64,000 nt of DNA from Brettanomyces bruxellensis (GCF_011074885.1 NC_054690.1:2299001-2363000), one strand, 5' to 3'. Counted from the first letter of the stretch, positions 30,791 to 41,531 are shown. A program made the numbers and translations. Notes: generated by a model not told the origin, from the letters alone.

Positions 30791-33700
30791 ATGGGTAAAT
30801 TTGATAAGTTTGCTCGTCTTAAAGCGGCTAGAGCAGGTAAGAAGATCACAGATATTGAAGATGAAAAGAATTCAAACGTTGATATCTATGATGAAGTTGA
30901 TGAGATGGAATACAGAAAACACAAACGAGATCAACTTTTAAACGATGATTTTATCGTTGATGAAAATGGTGAGGGATATGCTGAAACTGGTGCCGATGAA
31001 TGGGAGCATCATGAGGATTATTACTCTGAAGATGAAGAAGATGATAATATTGGGGAAACAACCAGCACACCAAGGAAGAAAAAAGTTAAAAAGGTTAGAA
31101 ATAAGAAATCTGAAATCACCCGATTCTTCAAGCCAACAGCAGCAAAGCCGGTCAAAACTGAAGCTAAGGTGGATATAAGTAACTTGGATGACATCCTTGC
31201 AGACTTCACAAATACTGCCGTTCAGAGAGTGAAAGCTGACTCAATTTTTGGATCAGAACCAAAGAAGGATATTTTTTCTTCGGTCAAGCATAGAAGGGCC
31301 CGGGATAAAACTTCTTCTCCAAGACTTAATGTTAATCAATCCAAAAGAGCACCGGTGAGTGTCTCATTGGGTAGCCCGGTCTCCAAAAAGGCGAAATTAA
31401 GTTCTGAACCAGAGGAATATTATACAGCAATTGACTTTGACGATTATCAAAACGTGCCTTCTTCACCTACGAAAAATTATAGGGATAATGTGCCCAAAAC
31501 TGAGAATAAAATTGAAAAGAATCTGGATGCCAAGAAAACTGCAGATGAAGTTGTAAAAGCAGAGGCAGATAATGAGCCACAGAACTCATCGGCGGTTCAA
31601 ACGATGAAAACAACCGATGCCGATTTAGATGATAGCAGTGATGATGACGACATTGTTGTTGCCAAGCGGAGAACAACTGCATTTGTCGATCGTGACGTCA
31701 ATTTAAGCAGCTCTAGAGCAAAGCCGATCTTAAAGCATCCTTTGAATTCTTCTCCATTTAAGGATACCGATGTGAATTCCTCGTCAGTTGCATCTGTCTC
31801 TTCACCTGTTCGATTTTCGGACTCGAGTTTCTACAGATTGAACGAAGATGAAGTTATCACAAAGGATGAAAGTGGTGAAGAGAGCCTTAAAATGTATTGG
31901 CTTGACTTTGCTGAAGTGGATGGATCACTACTTTTATTTGGTAAGGTCCAAGCTGCGGATGGCAGTATGGTTTCTGGGGTGGTTCAAGTTAATGGAATTA
32001 ACCGAGAGATATACTTCCTACCAAGAGAGCGGCGCAAACAAGTTGAACAGGAAGAAGAAGATGAGTCAGAAGAGGACAATGATGAAAAGAATGATGAAAA
32101 GAAATCTAGCAAGATAACTACTAATGATGTCTATGAGGAGATCGTTCCTTTACTCATGGATAAGTATGGCCTATCATTCATTAAAGCAAAACCAGAGACT
32201 AAAAAATACGCATTTGAGCTTCCGGGAATTCCACACGAGGCTGAATATCTGAAAGTTCTTCTTCCATATCAGACGAAGAAGTGTAGAAATACGGTCATTC
32301 CTGCAGACCTAGAAGGTGAAACGTTTTGGCATGTTTTTAATGCCAATGCAGATATATTCGAGTCATTCGTTTTGCAGAGAAATATTATGGGTCCATGCTG
32401 GCTTGAAATCAAGAAGCCAGACTTTAAGCAACTACAAAATGCTACCCACTGTAATGTTGAGGTTGCAGTTTCATCCCCAGACTACATCACGCCTCTCTCT
32501 GCAGATATGCTACCCCCAACATTAAATGTTTTGGCAATAAATGTGCAATCATTTATGTGTATGAAGTCCGGTAAACAAGAAATTGGCTCAGTCTCTTTAG
32601 CTCTCTATAAGGACCTTCCTCAGGATAAGCCAATTGAATCTGGACTCAAACCAGATGAGGAAACAACGTTGGTTCGTCCGCCAGGTGCATCGCTTGCATT
32701 TCCTCCAGGTCTTAAACAGTTGGCTCAGAAAAAAGGTATGGTTCTGAGAACCTTTAACAACGAGAGAGCAATGTTGAACTGCTTGGCAGCAATTGTGAAG
32801 AAGTCGGATCCAGATGTATTCATTGGGCATAAATTAGAAAATGTCACGCTCGACATTCTCATGCATAGAATGTATGACTTGAAGGTGAGTACTTGGTCCT
32901 ACTTTGGTCGGATCAACAGAAAGCAATTTCCAAATAAATTTGGCAGGAACTCCGGAAGAAATAACATGTTCTATCTTAAGGAAATTTTACAGGGAAGGCT
33001 TATTTGTGATATTGCAAACAACATGGGCCAATCTTTAACTCCGAAATGTCAATCTTGGGATTTGGCAGAAATGTATGAGATTTACTGTAAGAAGAAATAC
33101 ACACCAATGGAAGTGAACCTTGCAAATCCTGCATTTGGTGAAGATGCTGGAAGGTTGTTGGCTGCTTTCAATGAGAATAGAATGGCGGTTAAAATGATTG
33201 GTGATGTTGCCTTTGGAATTCAAATTTTATCCTTATCGAAACAACTTACCAACTTGGCAGGTAATGCCTGGTCACGAACATTGGGTGGTACACGTGCTGG
33301 AAGAAACGAATATATTTTACTGCATGAATTTACGAGAAATGGCTTCATAGTTCCAGATAAAGAAAATAGAAGGCAGAAACGGCATGGAACCTCAGATAAT
33401 GAACCAGCAACAGCCGCTGCTGGAAGAAAGGCAAAATATCAAGGTGGTTTGGTGTTTGAACCAGTGAAGGGTCTTGTTAAAAACTATGTTACCGTCATGG
33501 ACTTCAATTCTTTGTATCCTTCCATCATTCAGGAATTCAATATATGCTTCACAACAGTAGACAGATCAAAGTTGACTGAGGATGAACTTCCAGAGGTTCC
33601 TTCTCCCGAAACACCACGTGGTGTTCTTCCTAAGCTTCTTCATGAGTTGGTTAGTCGTCGTAGAGAGGTCAAGAAGTTGCTGAAGGATCCTAGAATCTCG

Positions 33701-35305
33701 ACACAGGAAAAAATACAATATGATATCAAGCAGCGTGCTTTAAAGCTTACTGCCAATTCCATGTATGGATGCTTGGGCTATGTGAACTCCAGATTTTACG
33801 CTAAGCCTTTGGCAATGCTTGTTACAAACCGAGGTCGTGAAATTTTGATGGATACGAGACATTTGGCCGAAAGTCTTGGCGTGAGGGTTGTTTATGGTGA
33901 TACCGATTCTGTTATGGTTGATACTGGATGTGACACTATGAAGGAAGCATTGAAGTTTGCAGAAGATTTCCGGAAGAGGGTTAACGACCGGTATAAGTTA
34001 TTGGAAATTGGTATTGACAATGTGTTTAAAAAGATGTTGCTCCATGCCAAAAAGAAGTATGCTGCAGTCAACTGCACGATAAATGCTGATGGAAAGGAAA
34101 GTACCAGTTTAGAGGTGAAAGGTTTAGACATGAAAAGGAGAGAATACTGTCCATTGTCGAAGGAGGTGTCAACCTTCATCTTGGAGAAAGTTCTAGGTGA
34201 CAATGATCCGGAAGAAGCTCTTACCGCAATATACGGTTACTTAGAAGGCATCACTACTAAGCTTAAAGATAACAATATTCCTATGGTGAAGCTCAAGATC
34301 AACACCAGGCTTTCTAAGGATCCCGTGCAATACCCAGGAGGCAAAACAATGCCAGCTGTGCAAGTTGCACTTAGACTGAGAGATCAGGGTAAGATTGTAA
34401 AGGCTGGAAGTGTGATCACATTTATTATCACCAATGAAGATGCGGATAAAGGTGCAAGTGTAGCAGAGCGGGCTAGAAGCATTCAGGAAGTATTATCGGA
34501 TCAGTCCAAATATGAGCCGGATGCAGACTTCTACCTTGAAAAGCAACTGTTTGCACCAATTTCAAGGCTTTTGGAAAAAATCGAGGGATACGATGTTGTG
34601 CGACTTGCACAATCTTTGGGTTTGGATTCGAGAAAATACGAGGCAAGAGCAAGATCGCTTGAGCGGGAAACTGGGCTTCAGCCCCTTGAATCTACTGTTA
34701 CTGATAGTGAGAGATTCAGAGATGCAAAGGACTTCCTCATCAACTGTCCTAAATGCCAGGCCAGTATAAAGTTTGGTGGTATTCAAAGTTCGCAGCAGTA
34801 CAGGGTTACTTTTAGCGGTATCAAATGTGGTGAGTGCGACTCAATTATCCCTGTTTTGAGTGTGACTGCCCAACTAGAGCATTTTATTCGGCACGAAATC
34901 TCGCTATATTATGCTGGATATCTTACCTGCAGCGATTGTGGTCTCACTACCCGGCAAGTCAGTGTTTATGGAAGAAGATGCATTGGTGGACAAGGTACTG
35001 CTCGCTCATGCAAAGGTGTTATGAAATACTGCTATACTGACAGAATGCTTTATAACCAGTTGCTATATCTGCAATCACTGTTTGATGTCGAAAAGGCCAA
35101 GAAAAGAACCTTGAAGCCTCTTTATGATATTACTACGCAGAATAAAGACGATTTACCACCGGAGTTGAATCAGGGTGAGTTGGATGCTTTAGTGGAGCAG
35201 AGTAGGCCAGAATTTGGAGTGATACAGGGTGTGGTTACCAAATACTTGGATGACTGTGGAAGAAGGTATGTGGATATGGGTAGTATATTTGGATTCTTAA
35301 AATGA
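30791..35305 (+). CDS. POL1: DNA polymerase alpha catalytic subunit
   Basis: This family-B polymerase, with primase, starts every Okazaki fragment in the nucleus. The 1504-residue product has the family plan. The acidic N-terminus includes DDILADF near 136, resembling the Ctf4-binding CIP-box. An inactivated exonuclease-like domain follows, then polymerase motif A DFNSLYPSII (Asp904), motif B KLTANSMYGCLGY, and motif C YGDTDS with Asp1037 and Asp1039. The C-terminus carries two cysteine modules (CPKCQ...CGEC and CSDCG...C...C), one of which in this family binds the B subunit. It is slightly longer than S. cerevisiae Pol1 (1468). The start MGKFDKFARLKAARAG is the first ATG. MCB elements lie upstream. 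Confidence 0.96.
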   Translation: MGKFDKFARLKAARAGKKITDIEDEKNSNVDIYDEVDEMEYRKHKRDQLLNDDFIVDENGEGYAETGADEWEHHEDYYSEDEEDDNIGETTSTPRKKKVKKVRNKKSEITRFFKPTAAKPVKTEAKVDISNLDDILADFTNTAVQRVKADSIFGSEPKKDIFSSVKHRRARDKTSSPRLNVNQSKRAPVSVSLGSPVSKKAKLSSEPEEYYTAIDFDDYQNVPSSPTKNYRDNVPKTENKIEKNLDAKKTADEVVKAEADNEPQNSSAVQTMKTTDADLDDSSDDDDIVVAKRRTTAFVDRDVNLSSSRAKPILKHPLNSSPFKDTDVNSSSVASVSSPVRFSDSSFYRLNEDEVITKDESGEESLKMYWLDFAEVDGSLLLFGKVQAADGSMVSGVVQVNGINREIYFLPRERRKQVEQEEEDESEEDNDEKNDEKKSSKITTNDVYEEIVPLLMDKYGLSFIKAKPETKKYAFELPGIPHEAEYLKVLLPYQTKKCRNTVIPADLEGETFWHVFNANADIFESFVLQRNIMGPCWLEIKKPDFKQLQNATHCNVEVAVSSPDYITPLSADMLPPTLNVLAINVQSFMCMKSGKQEIGSVSLALYKDLPQDKPIESGLKPDEETTLVRPPGASLAFPPGLKQLAQKKGMVLRTFNNERAMLNCLAAIVKKSDPDVFIGHKLENVTLDILMHRMYDLKVSTWSYFGRINRKQFPNKFGRNSGRNNMFYLKEILQGRLICDIANNMGQSLTPKCQSWDLAEMYEIYCKKKYTPMEVNLANPAFGEDAGRLLAAFNENRMAVKMIGDVAFGIQILSLSKQLTNLAGNAWSRTLGGTRAGRNEYILLHEFTRNGFIVPDKENRRQKRHGTSDNEPATAAAGRKAKYQGGLVFEPVKGLVKNYVTVMDFNSLYPSIIQEFNICFTTVDRSKLTEDELPEVPSPETPRGVLPKLLHELVSRRREVKKLLKDPRISTQEKIQYDIKQRALKLTANSMYGCLGYVNSRFYAKPLAMLVTNRGREILMDTRHLAESLGVRVVYGDTDSVMVDTGCDTMKEALKFAEDFRKRVNDRYKLLEIGIDNVFKKMLLHAKKKYAAVNCTINADGKESTSLEVKGLDMKRREYCPLSKEVSTFILEKVLGDNDPEEALTAIYGYLEGITTKLKDNNIPMVKLKINTRLSKDPVQYPGGKTMPAVQVALRLRDQGKIVKAGSVITFIITNEDADKGASVAERARSIQEVLSDQSKYEPDADFYLEKQLFAPISRLLEKIEGYDVVRLAQSLGLDSRKYEARARSLERETGLQPLESTVTDSERFRDAKDFLINCPKCQASIKFGGIQSSQQYRVTFSGIKCGECDSIIPVLSVTAQLEHFIRHEISLYYAGYLTCSDCGLTTRQVSVYGRRCIGGQGTARSCKGVMKYCYTDRMLYNQLLYLQSLFDVEKAKKRTLKPLYDITTQNKDDLPPELNQGELDALVEQSRPEFGVIQGVVTKYLDDCGRRYVDMGSIFGFLK

Positions 35306-35409
35306 GTCTCTATACATTCAATACGCCAGTAAAATAAGATAAATAAAACAAAATGAATTAGTTATGAGTACCATTAGATCATAGAACTTAGTATATACAA
35401 ATTGTTCCC

Positions 35410-35447
35410 CCAGGCTATCCTGAATGCTGCCTGGAGTATCTAACTCC
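35410..35447. other. Paired hairpins between POL1 and MIC27 ends
   Basis: CCAGGC at 35410-35415 can pair with GCCTGG at 35429-35434. GGAGT (35433-35437), overlapping it, can pair with ACTCC (35443-35447). The two stems cannot form fully at once because they share two bases. The element lies in the 174-base gap between the converging ends of POL1 and MIC27, so it may be a 3' UTR structure or chance. Confidence 0.35.
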
Positions 35448-35479
35448 ACCCAATAAATACGACCATTGCGAATGCACAA

Positions 35480-36085
35480 TTAACTTTTCTTCCACCAGTC
35501 CTCAACCGCTCTTCTAGCCCGGGTGACTTGTTCGGTTATTACCGGCTGAATATTGTAGTACTTAATCTTAAGATTATCAGCATTATCGGATATTGCAGCA
35601 GTAACCATATCCTGCCTCACTTTGAACTCTGGGAAGTATTTCGATTCGAGCGAGCTTAAACTATGCTTGCTATTTTGAAACGTTTTTGGCATACAAATGC
35701 CAAACGCAACAAGCCCAAATATAGATGGTGTAAGAAACCTCGTTATGCCGCCTTTTCTTCTAGCAAGAACGGATCCAAATAATGCTGCTGTTAGCACATA
35801 GAGTGACTGTGGAAGAAGAGGTTCCTTAACTATTTCTTTGTATTTTTCACTAGTTTTGGCAACACCAGTTGAAAATCTTGCCTTGTAGTATTTAAACTTC
35901 TCCAGCATAGATTCTTGCTTGGTGCCCGCCCATTCTCTAGCATTTCTGGAATACAATTCCAATGAATTCACTTTTTCTATTGACTTTCCATCAATAACTC
36001 GTGCACTTGAAGATTTCGAGACTTCCTGCGCAGCAGGAAGAGGGCTTTCTCCACTTCTATCAGAATAAAATTCTCGTTGCGTCAT
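35480..36085 (-). CDS. MIC27: MICOS subunit Mic27/Mic26 (apolipoprotein O family)
   Basis: Mic26/Mic27 proteins belong to the MICOS complex that shapes cristae junctions in the mitochondrial inner membrane. The 201-residue product has a hydrophilic N-terminus, then the family core: PLLPQSLYVLTAALFGSVLARRKGG (residues about 87-112) and RFLTPSIFGLVAFGICMPKTFQN, two hydrophobic segments separated by a basic turn. A charged C-terminal region follows. Neighbours POL1, AVT4 and OCA1 match the S. cerevisiae block YNL099C-YNL102W, in which Mic27 (Aim37) is YNL100W. That is why I choose Mic27 over Mic26. Confidence 0.85.
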   Translation of the reverse strand: MTQREFYSDRSGESPLPAAQEVSKSSSARVIDGKSIEKVNSLELYSRNAREWAGTKQESMLEKFKYYKARFSTGVAKTSEKYKEIVKEPLLPQSLYVLTAALFGSVLARRKGGITRFLTPSIFGLVAFGICMPKTFQNSKHSLSSLESKYFPEFKVRQDMVTAAISDNADNLKIKYYNIQPVITEQVTRARRAVEDWWKKS

Positions 36086-36497
36086 CGTGGATGTATATGT
36101 ATATATTTATGTATAAATATACACGACTCAGTTGTTATTTGTGTCTGCTGATGTGAATGCCGACTGCCAGTAATTCGCATGGTTCTTCGTCCTTAGTTTA
36201 TTTCTTGGGGGAGGGGAAGAAAAAAAAAAAAAAAAAAAAAAAACGAAAATAAATAAATACAGATATCTAAGAGCATTTGCTACCAAATAAAGCTTAATAA
36301 TTTGCAGAGACAGAGACATACTGTCTCCAAATTCCACACTCGCCATCAGTACAACTGTATAAAAGGGATTCAACCTACCTCAATCGTCATATTTATGTAT
36401 ATTTTTATTAATTTTAGCACAAGCCTCAATGATCTGGGTCAAGCACAACAACAATGCAAAACATGATAAAACAATTCTAGATAATTCGGGATGCAGT
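36086..36497. other. Intergenic region AVT4/MIC27
   Basis: About 410 bases upstream of MIC27 and downstream of AVT4, both minus strand. It contains an A run of about 24 at 36220-36243 and TATATTTATG-type AT repeats near 36096-36120, which could be the MIC27 TATA region. No gene seen. Confidence 0.45.
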
Positions 36498-38513
36498 TCA
36501 TCCTTTAATTATTTGGTATATAGTGTAGCAAAGAGCTATCGAACCCAACAATGTGATACTCAAGTCGAGGCCCTTTGAAAAGTTCGATTTAGCACATGCT
36601 CGATAATGAAGCATGGGTGGATACATATAAACCAATGGGATACAAGCAAAGCATCCCACAAATGAGACGAACTGGTCAAGATTTGTGGATCCGTAAAATG
36701 CAATTAATGTGGTCAACATGACAAAAAAGATCCTAAATGTATTTTTCTCCCATTTCACCACAGGATTAGACTTGCCAGAGCGCTTCTTAAATATCTTCTT
36801 CTCCATGATCCTAACAGCTGGAAGAAGTTGAAGAGGAACAGAAAACATGATTGCAACCGGATAAAAGAGCTGAATCATAATCACGTATGGCGAGTCCTGA
36901 GGCAAACTTAATATGATGACTGTTTTCACATCATTTCCATACGTCAAGTATCCAATGGCACCAATACCAATGAATAAAACGGCACATGCAGCAACAACAG
37001 CAAACAAGACCTTTGGAAAATCCTGCGGTTTTGCCATGGCCTCCTCCACTGGAATAATTAGACCGATGCCTTCAAATGCAAATATGGCCACACCAATGAA
37101 TAAACTCCATTTATCATTGCTGAAAATGCTGATATCTGGGGCAGGGCCATGCTTTATAAGATCGGTGGCCGTATAATAGACGATGGTAAATATTCCAATG
37201 AGAATAAACACGTTTGCCAAAAGAGCAGCCAGTGAAAGCTTAGTGATATTCCTCACGAGCGACATTGGAATGAAAAAAATCGACTCAAGCACAACAATGA
37301 GACCAACGGCCACATGAAGAGAAAAAGCGTTTTCAAAGAAGGCATGAAGATTTTCGGCTGTGAATACAATGTACGTGGCCACAAATCCAAGCTGGGAAAG
37401 CACGATGGAGGCGAGAATAAAGAATTTTGCATACTTGCCATATAATATTCCTCCAATGTCACCAAAGGATGAAACACCTGTCTTTTCCTTGGCCTGAACC
37501 AATATGAGGTAGCAAAAGAAGGAGAGTGTGGCAAAGAACAGCAGAAGCCCTATCGACAAAAGAAGACCTCCGTTAGAAAAAGCCTTCGGTAAGAAAAGCA
37601 CACCTGTGCCGACAAATGATTTGAAAAGAAGAAAGAAGGATTTCATCGTGGAAGCCTTTCCCTTTTTGCGGAGTTTAGGTTGAAATTGGTGTCGTTGTGT
37701 TGGAATCGTGTAACTGTTAACAGAAGCTTCTTCAAGAAGTGGATTTTCCTCATCATGCTTATAGTCAGAGGCATAATCACAGGCCAAGAAATCTTCATCC
37801 TCTAGATCCTCACCCGCAAAATGGCCATAAACAGATAGAAACTCCAGAAAGTTCCTCGTGAGTCCAGTTGGTTTATTTAGAGTGTATCCAAATTTTGTCC
37901 GCTTTTGGTTTATAAATTCTCTACGGAAGGCACCAGGAACTCGCAGAACTGAGGCAGATGAGCCTCTTCTTTCTCCCAAAACATCAGAGCCAGATAAACT
38001 TCTCGTTCGCTTGATTTGCTGGCCTTTATTACTCAGATTGTATAGATCTCTGGTTATGTCACCTCCTTGTAGCTGGAGAGAGTGCTCCGAGTCTGTCGCA
38101 AGATGTTTACCAACGTTCTTCAAGATAGTGGCATCATCTAGAACGGAGCCAAATGATGAAGATACCTGTGCTGGGGGTAAATGAGAAGATGAAGCACTTG
38201 TTGATGCTTCATCGTCCGATTCCAAGGCAATGGATTCTGCTCTGTGATTTGCGAAACTACCCACTCTAGGTGTCATTCGAGATGCAAATGAGCCTGAAAT
38301 CGGAACGCTCTCACTCATATCCGGAGGTGTGTTCGATCCCTGATGTTTTCTATGTGGAAGCATGAAGTGATTTGAGCCCTGTGTGCGTGCAAGACTCGAA
38401 GTAGGAGAAATGAGTCTTGCCATGGATGCACGCCTTGGAATATCCATAATGGGGCGAGAAGAACTTCTCACTGGAATTGAACTAGACAACCTCCTGTTTG
38501 GAGAGTCTGTCAT
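36498..38513 (-). CDS. AVT4: Vacuolar amino acid transporter, Avt3/Avt4 type
   Basis: This amino acid/auxin permease family member is expected to export neutral and basic amino acids from the vacuole. The 671-residue product has a long Ser/Arg-rich cytosolic N-terminus (about 280 residues), typical of Avt3 and Avt4. About 11 transmembrane helices follow, starting at TMKSFFLLFKSFVGTGVLFLPKAFSNGG. The TM core includes FAFEGIGLIIPVEEAMAKP, a strongly conserved block of this subfamily. The neighbourhood POL1-MIC27-OCA1 points to Avt4 (YNL101W), though Avt3 and Avt4 are paralogues and a pre-duplication yeast would have a single ancestor. The first ATG is at 38513; the open frame continues to a TTG at 38534. 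Confidence 0.88.
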   Translation of the reverse strand: MTDSPNRRLSSSIPVRSSSRPIMDIPRRASMARLISPTSSLARTQGSNHFMLPHRKHQGSNTPPDMSESVPISGSFASRMTPRVGSFANHRAESIALESDDEASTSASSSHLPPAQVSSSFGSVLDDATILKNVGKHLATDSEHSLQLQGGDITRDLYNLSNKGQQIKRTRSLSGSDVLGERRGSSASVLRVPGAFRREFINQKRTKFGYTLNKPTGLTRNFLEFLSVYGHFAGEDLEDEDFLACDYASDYKHDEENPLLEEASVNSYTIPTQRHQFQPKLRKKGKASTMKSFFLLFKSFVGTGVLFLPKAFSNGGLLLSIGLLLFFATLSFFCYLILVQAKEKTGVSSFGDIGGILYGKYAKFFILASIVLSQLGFVATYIVFTAENLHAFFENAFSLHVAVGLIVVLESIFFIPMSLVRNITKLSLAALLANVFILIGIFTIVYYTATDLIKHGPAPDISIFSNDKWSLFIGVAIFAFEGIGLIIPVEEAMAKPQDFPKVLFAVVAACAVLFIGIGAIGYLTYGNDVKTVIILSLPQDSPYVIMIQLFYPVAIMFSVPLQLLPAVRIMEKKIFKKRSGKSNPVVKWEKNTFRIFFVMLTTLIAFYGSTNLDQFVSFVGCFACIPLVYMYPPMLHYRACAKSNFSKGLDLSITLLGSIALCYTIYQIIKG

Positions 38514-40098
38514 TCGGCGGGATGTAGTAAACAATGTGGTATTAATTGTTGTGTTTGCCTATTCCATCAGCTGGAAACGACAGGAAAGATAAGAAATGAA
38601 ATGTAAATGCCAAATATCAGCAATAGGTACGTGATGAGTGAAGCCGTACACTAGTAAATGATATCAACTGTGTTAACAAGGGCAGGCCAGTGTTATAATA
38701 TAATTGTTAAGAAGGCAGTATACACGATATTTAAAGACAATGAGGGGGATAAATAAAATTGGCAAGATCTATGTTTTTATATTTTTGGGTAAAATGATAG
38801 ATAAACGTGTAGAAGGCAGAGGATAAAAAATTTATTGAAGGGAACAAATGCCATTCATTGACTTTATTATTAAGAGGACAATTCCCATCGGAGAAACAAA
38901 CCCCAAAAAAATGGGTTAACTGATTTGTCCACAATAGTTGATCTTCCTTGAGTATACGTATATAGAAACAGATAGCGAAACAAAACATAAATTGAAAAAA
39001 TTAAAAATAATGAATGCTTTCCTTCTTTAATGCATGGAATATTTTCCCCTAGGCTTTATCTTTATTCCCCTCAAATGGAGAATACTGGCTTGATTACAAT
39101 AATTGCATATATCAATAATACACGTTCTCTTAGTAGAGTAACTCAATATGGCGTACAGTAAATTTTATAAGGATGATATGGTTTGGCTGATCGAGGAAGA
39201 GTAGAGATAACGTAATTATCATGCTTGAGAATTTTTTCCATACTATCTTGCTTTCGCCGATTTTCTCTCAAATACGCAACTTCTCGATCAGGAAGTTTCT
39301 CTTCCAGTAAGCAATGGCTCAATTTTTAACTCTTCTCAGATGCCGCACATTATATTATTGTTATACGGCCATTCTGATATTGATGACAAAAATGAATGCA
39401 TTTGTGACTGTGGTTTTCATGTTTTTAAATAATATATAATGAAAAACGAGTTGACAACCTTTAAGAGCTTTAATTATGTTGATTCCGATAATCAAAACTC
39501 TTAATGCTTATTGGTTTGATTATATATAATAGAACAAAACAAGCCACTGAATTATGTAGTACTGATATATGTTGGTTCCATGAAATATCATTAGAAGATA
39601 TTGCTCTATTTCTCATGTTGCTCTAAAGTGTGCCACATGGTTTGAATTTCAAGTTACCACACTGCTGAAATGAACATCAGAGTTTTCAAAGCTGGGGAAA
39701 ATAGAAAAACGTAATTTCTCGAAGTACTCGGCAAAGGCAGGCCACCCTAGAATGAACGACATTCTTATGTAGGAGGTAACTAATTTTCGAGGACAAGATT
39801 ATACTTGGAAATTATCAAAAGTATCTAACTGATGTTGATGTTATTATATATCTAAGCTTGTATAATTGGCAGAGGTCCATTGCCCAAAATTGGGCTATTC
39901 CCATAGCTAGAAAATCCTGATGGCATTAAAAATAAACTTGGACAAAAGAATCAAAAAATTGAAGCTCGAAATAAAAATAAATATGATCTTATCTTAACTT
40001 TTGGGACTCTCAGTACACGATGATCCTAGTTCATGGCTTTTTTTTTTGATAGTATGTGTTTGACTAGAACTAATTTTTGCTTTTTTTCATATTCGGAC
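38514..40098. other. Divergent intergenic region AVT4/COX20
   Basis: This is the longest gap in the window, about 1.6 kb. It is AT-rich throughout, with no open frame that looks like a gene and no tRNA-like arms that I could find. A two-codon upstream ORF precedes AVT4 at 38559-38567. An alternative in-frame COX20 start lies at 40033. Confidence 0.45.
38559..38567 (-). promoter_or_regulatory. Minimal upstream ORF of AVT4 (ATG GAA TAG)
   Basis: On the minus strand an ATG is followed by one codon and a TAG, 54 bases ahead of the AVT4 ATG and in the same frame. If transcription starts upstream of it, ribosomes would have to reinitiate or scan past. The element is seen directly; any effect on translation is inferred. 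Confidence 0.4.
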
Positions 40099-40635
40099 AT
40101 GACATGGTGGCCATTTAAGGGTGAAAATAAAGCTGAAAATAATTCCGCAAATGATAGCTCGGCTAATAAAGCAAAGCAGCCAGTGTTCTTAGACGATGTT
40201 CCACCAAAATTCCAAGAAACAGACCTCGAGAGGGCAAAAAGAGCCAGAAAGGTACATGATCAACTGAAAGAAAAGGATGCAGAAGATGAATCTGTTGGTA
40301 AACAAGTTGGAACTGTTCTACACTCATTAACATGGAATGATTTCAAGCCATCTAACCTCATACAAATACCCTGTTTCCGGGATGCTGGACTTTCTGGCTT
40401 CAGCTGCATGTTTGTCTTTTCCACTATTATGTTTTTGTATCATCGAGATATCCGAAGGTCAATTAATTGGGGATACGGCGGTCTTCTACTCGGAAGTGTT
40501 TTTGGTTGGGAACATTGCAATAGAGTAAGGAGACATTCTGAAGATGTCGTTCAACAAGCGCAGGCTAAATTCCAGGAGAAGGTTAAGAGAAGAAGATCGC
40601 AGGAAGGAAGCGGACTGTCAGGTAAGAAAGATTAA
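40099..40635 (+). CDS. COX20: Cytochrome c oxidase assembly protein Cox20
   Basis: Cox20 is an inner-membrane chaperone that presents newly made Cox2 for processing and copper insertion. From the ATG at 40099 the product is 178 residues, starting MTWWPFKGE, which fits the Trp-rich start of yeast Cox20. The diagnostic core is WNDFKPSNLIQIPCFRDAGLSGFS, followed by two hydrophobic helices (CMFVFSTIMFLY and WGYGGLLLGSVFGWE) and a basic C-terminal tail (ARARF/KVKRRR type). An in-frame ATG at 40033 would add 22 Phe- and Thr-rich residues with no similarity to the family. I prefer the shorter form. Confidence 0.85.
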   Translation: MTWWPFKGENKAENNSANDSSANKAKQPVFLDDVPPKFQETDLERAKRARKVHDQLKEKDAEDESVGKQVGTVLHSLTWNDFKPSNLIQIPCFRDAGLSGFSCMFVFSTIMFLYHRDIRRSINWGYGGLLLGSVFGWEHCNRVRRHSEDVVQQAQAKFQEKVKRRRSQEGSGLSGKKD

Positions 40636-40796
40636 AAAAAATCCGAATTGTTGATTTAATGCTTCCAACTAGCACTGTGTTAATTTAAAATGTTGTTGCT
40701 CTCATATTCCTACGAGGCACTTATACGTCATACACCATATATCTCTTTTTATTTATACATCCTGTAAATATACGATGAAATTTGTCATGATCATAA

Positions 40797-41531
40797 CTAT
40801 CTCAACAGCCAGTCTGGAGCGTACTTCTTGTCTATTCTTATGGTACTCACGTCAAATGCCTCAATTAGAAGCTCTACCAGAATTCTCCCTCCTTTAGGTC
40901 CAGTGAATCGCCTGTATTCCTCACTTACACTGGCGAAATTCCATCCTTGAAGCTTTCTTAAGCACCCGATAACAGTACCTGTTCTGTGGCGGCCCATTCC
41001 ACAGCATACAAGCAACGGATGGTATCTCCTGTCTGCAATAATTTCAAGAGCCTGCTTGATCGATGATTCGGAGAGACCATCCCAAGAGTTTGATTCCACT
41101 GAATCGTACCCTAGATTGCAGAAAAGATTGATATGATTGTCGTCGATGAATTTAAGAAAATTGTCCTGTGGATCTTCTATTGCAAGCCATATTATAGACT
41201 TTAAGTGAAGCTGTTCTAAGAATGAATGATTTAGTGCAGATGGCTGTCCAGATCTGTATAAATTCTTCTCTACTGGGCAAAAGTTGAGAGGAGGAACAAC
41301 TCGTATTGTTGGTGCTTCTGTGATGAGCTCTGAATCCTCGATTTTGTTCTCTTTCGAGTCATCTATAAGTTCCTCTATTGTGACCGCATCCTCCGGCGGC
41401 GATGCTTTTTGTTTTTTAGTATGCTTTGTGTTAACGTTATTCAGCTTATAACCGTTCTTTTGATTAGATGTACTGTTTGACTCATCTCCATTTGTAACCT
41501 GCTTATTCCCCATGATGGATTCAAGCAGCAT
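40797..41531 (-). CDS. OCA1: Oca1-like putative protein tyrosine phosphatase
   Basis: A member of the Siw14/Oca plant-and-fungi atypical phosphatase family. Oca1 is linked to oxidant-induced cell-cycle arrest, and the family to inositol pyrophosphate turnover. The N-terminal 85 residues are variable and charged. The domain starts at [22 protein letters not shown]. The signature CX5R is intact as CGMGRHRTG. The C-terminal block [27 protein letters not shown] is typical of Oca1. Position near POL1, AVT4 and MIC27 agrees with YNL099C. An alternative start is [10 protein letters not shown], six codons in, which would expose a possible N-myristoylation glycine (MGNK). Confidence 0.85.
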   Translation of the reverse strand: MLLESIMGNKQVTNGDESNSTSNQKNGYKLNNVNTKHTKKQKASPPEDAVTIEELIDDSKENKIEDSELITEAPTIRVVPPLNFCPVEKNLYRSGQPSALNHSFLEQLHLKSIIWLAIEDPQDNFLKFIDDNHINLFCNLGYDSVESNSWDGLSESSIKQALEIIADRRYHPLLVCCGMGRHRTGTVIGCLRKLQGWNFASVSEEYRRFTGPKGGRILVELLIEAFDVSTIRIDKKYAPDWLLR

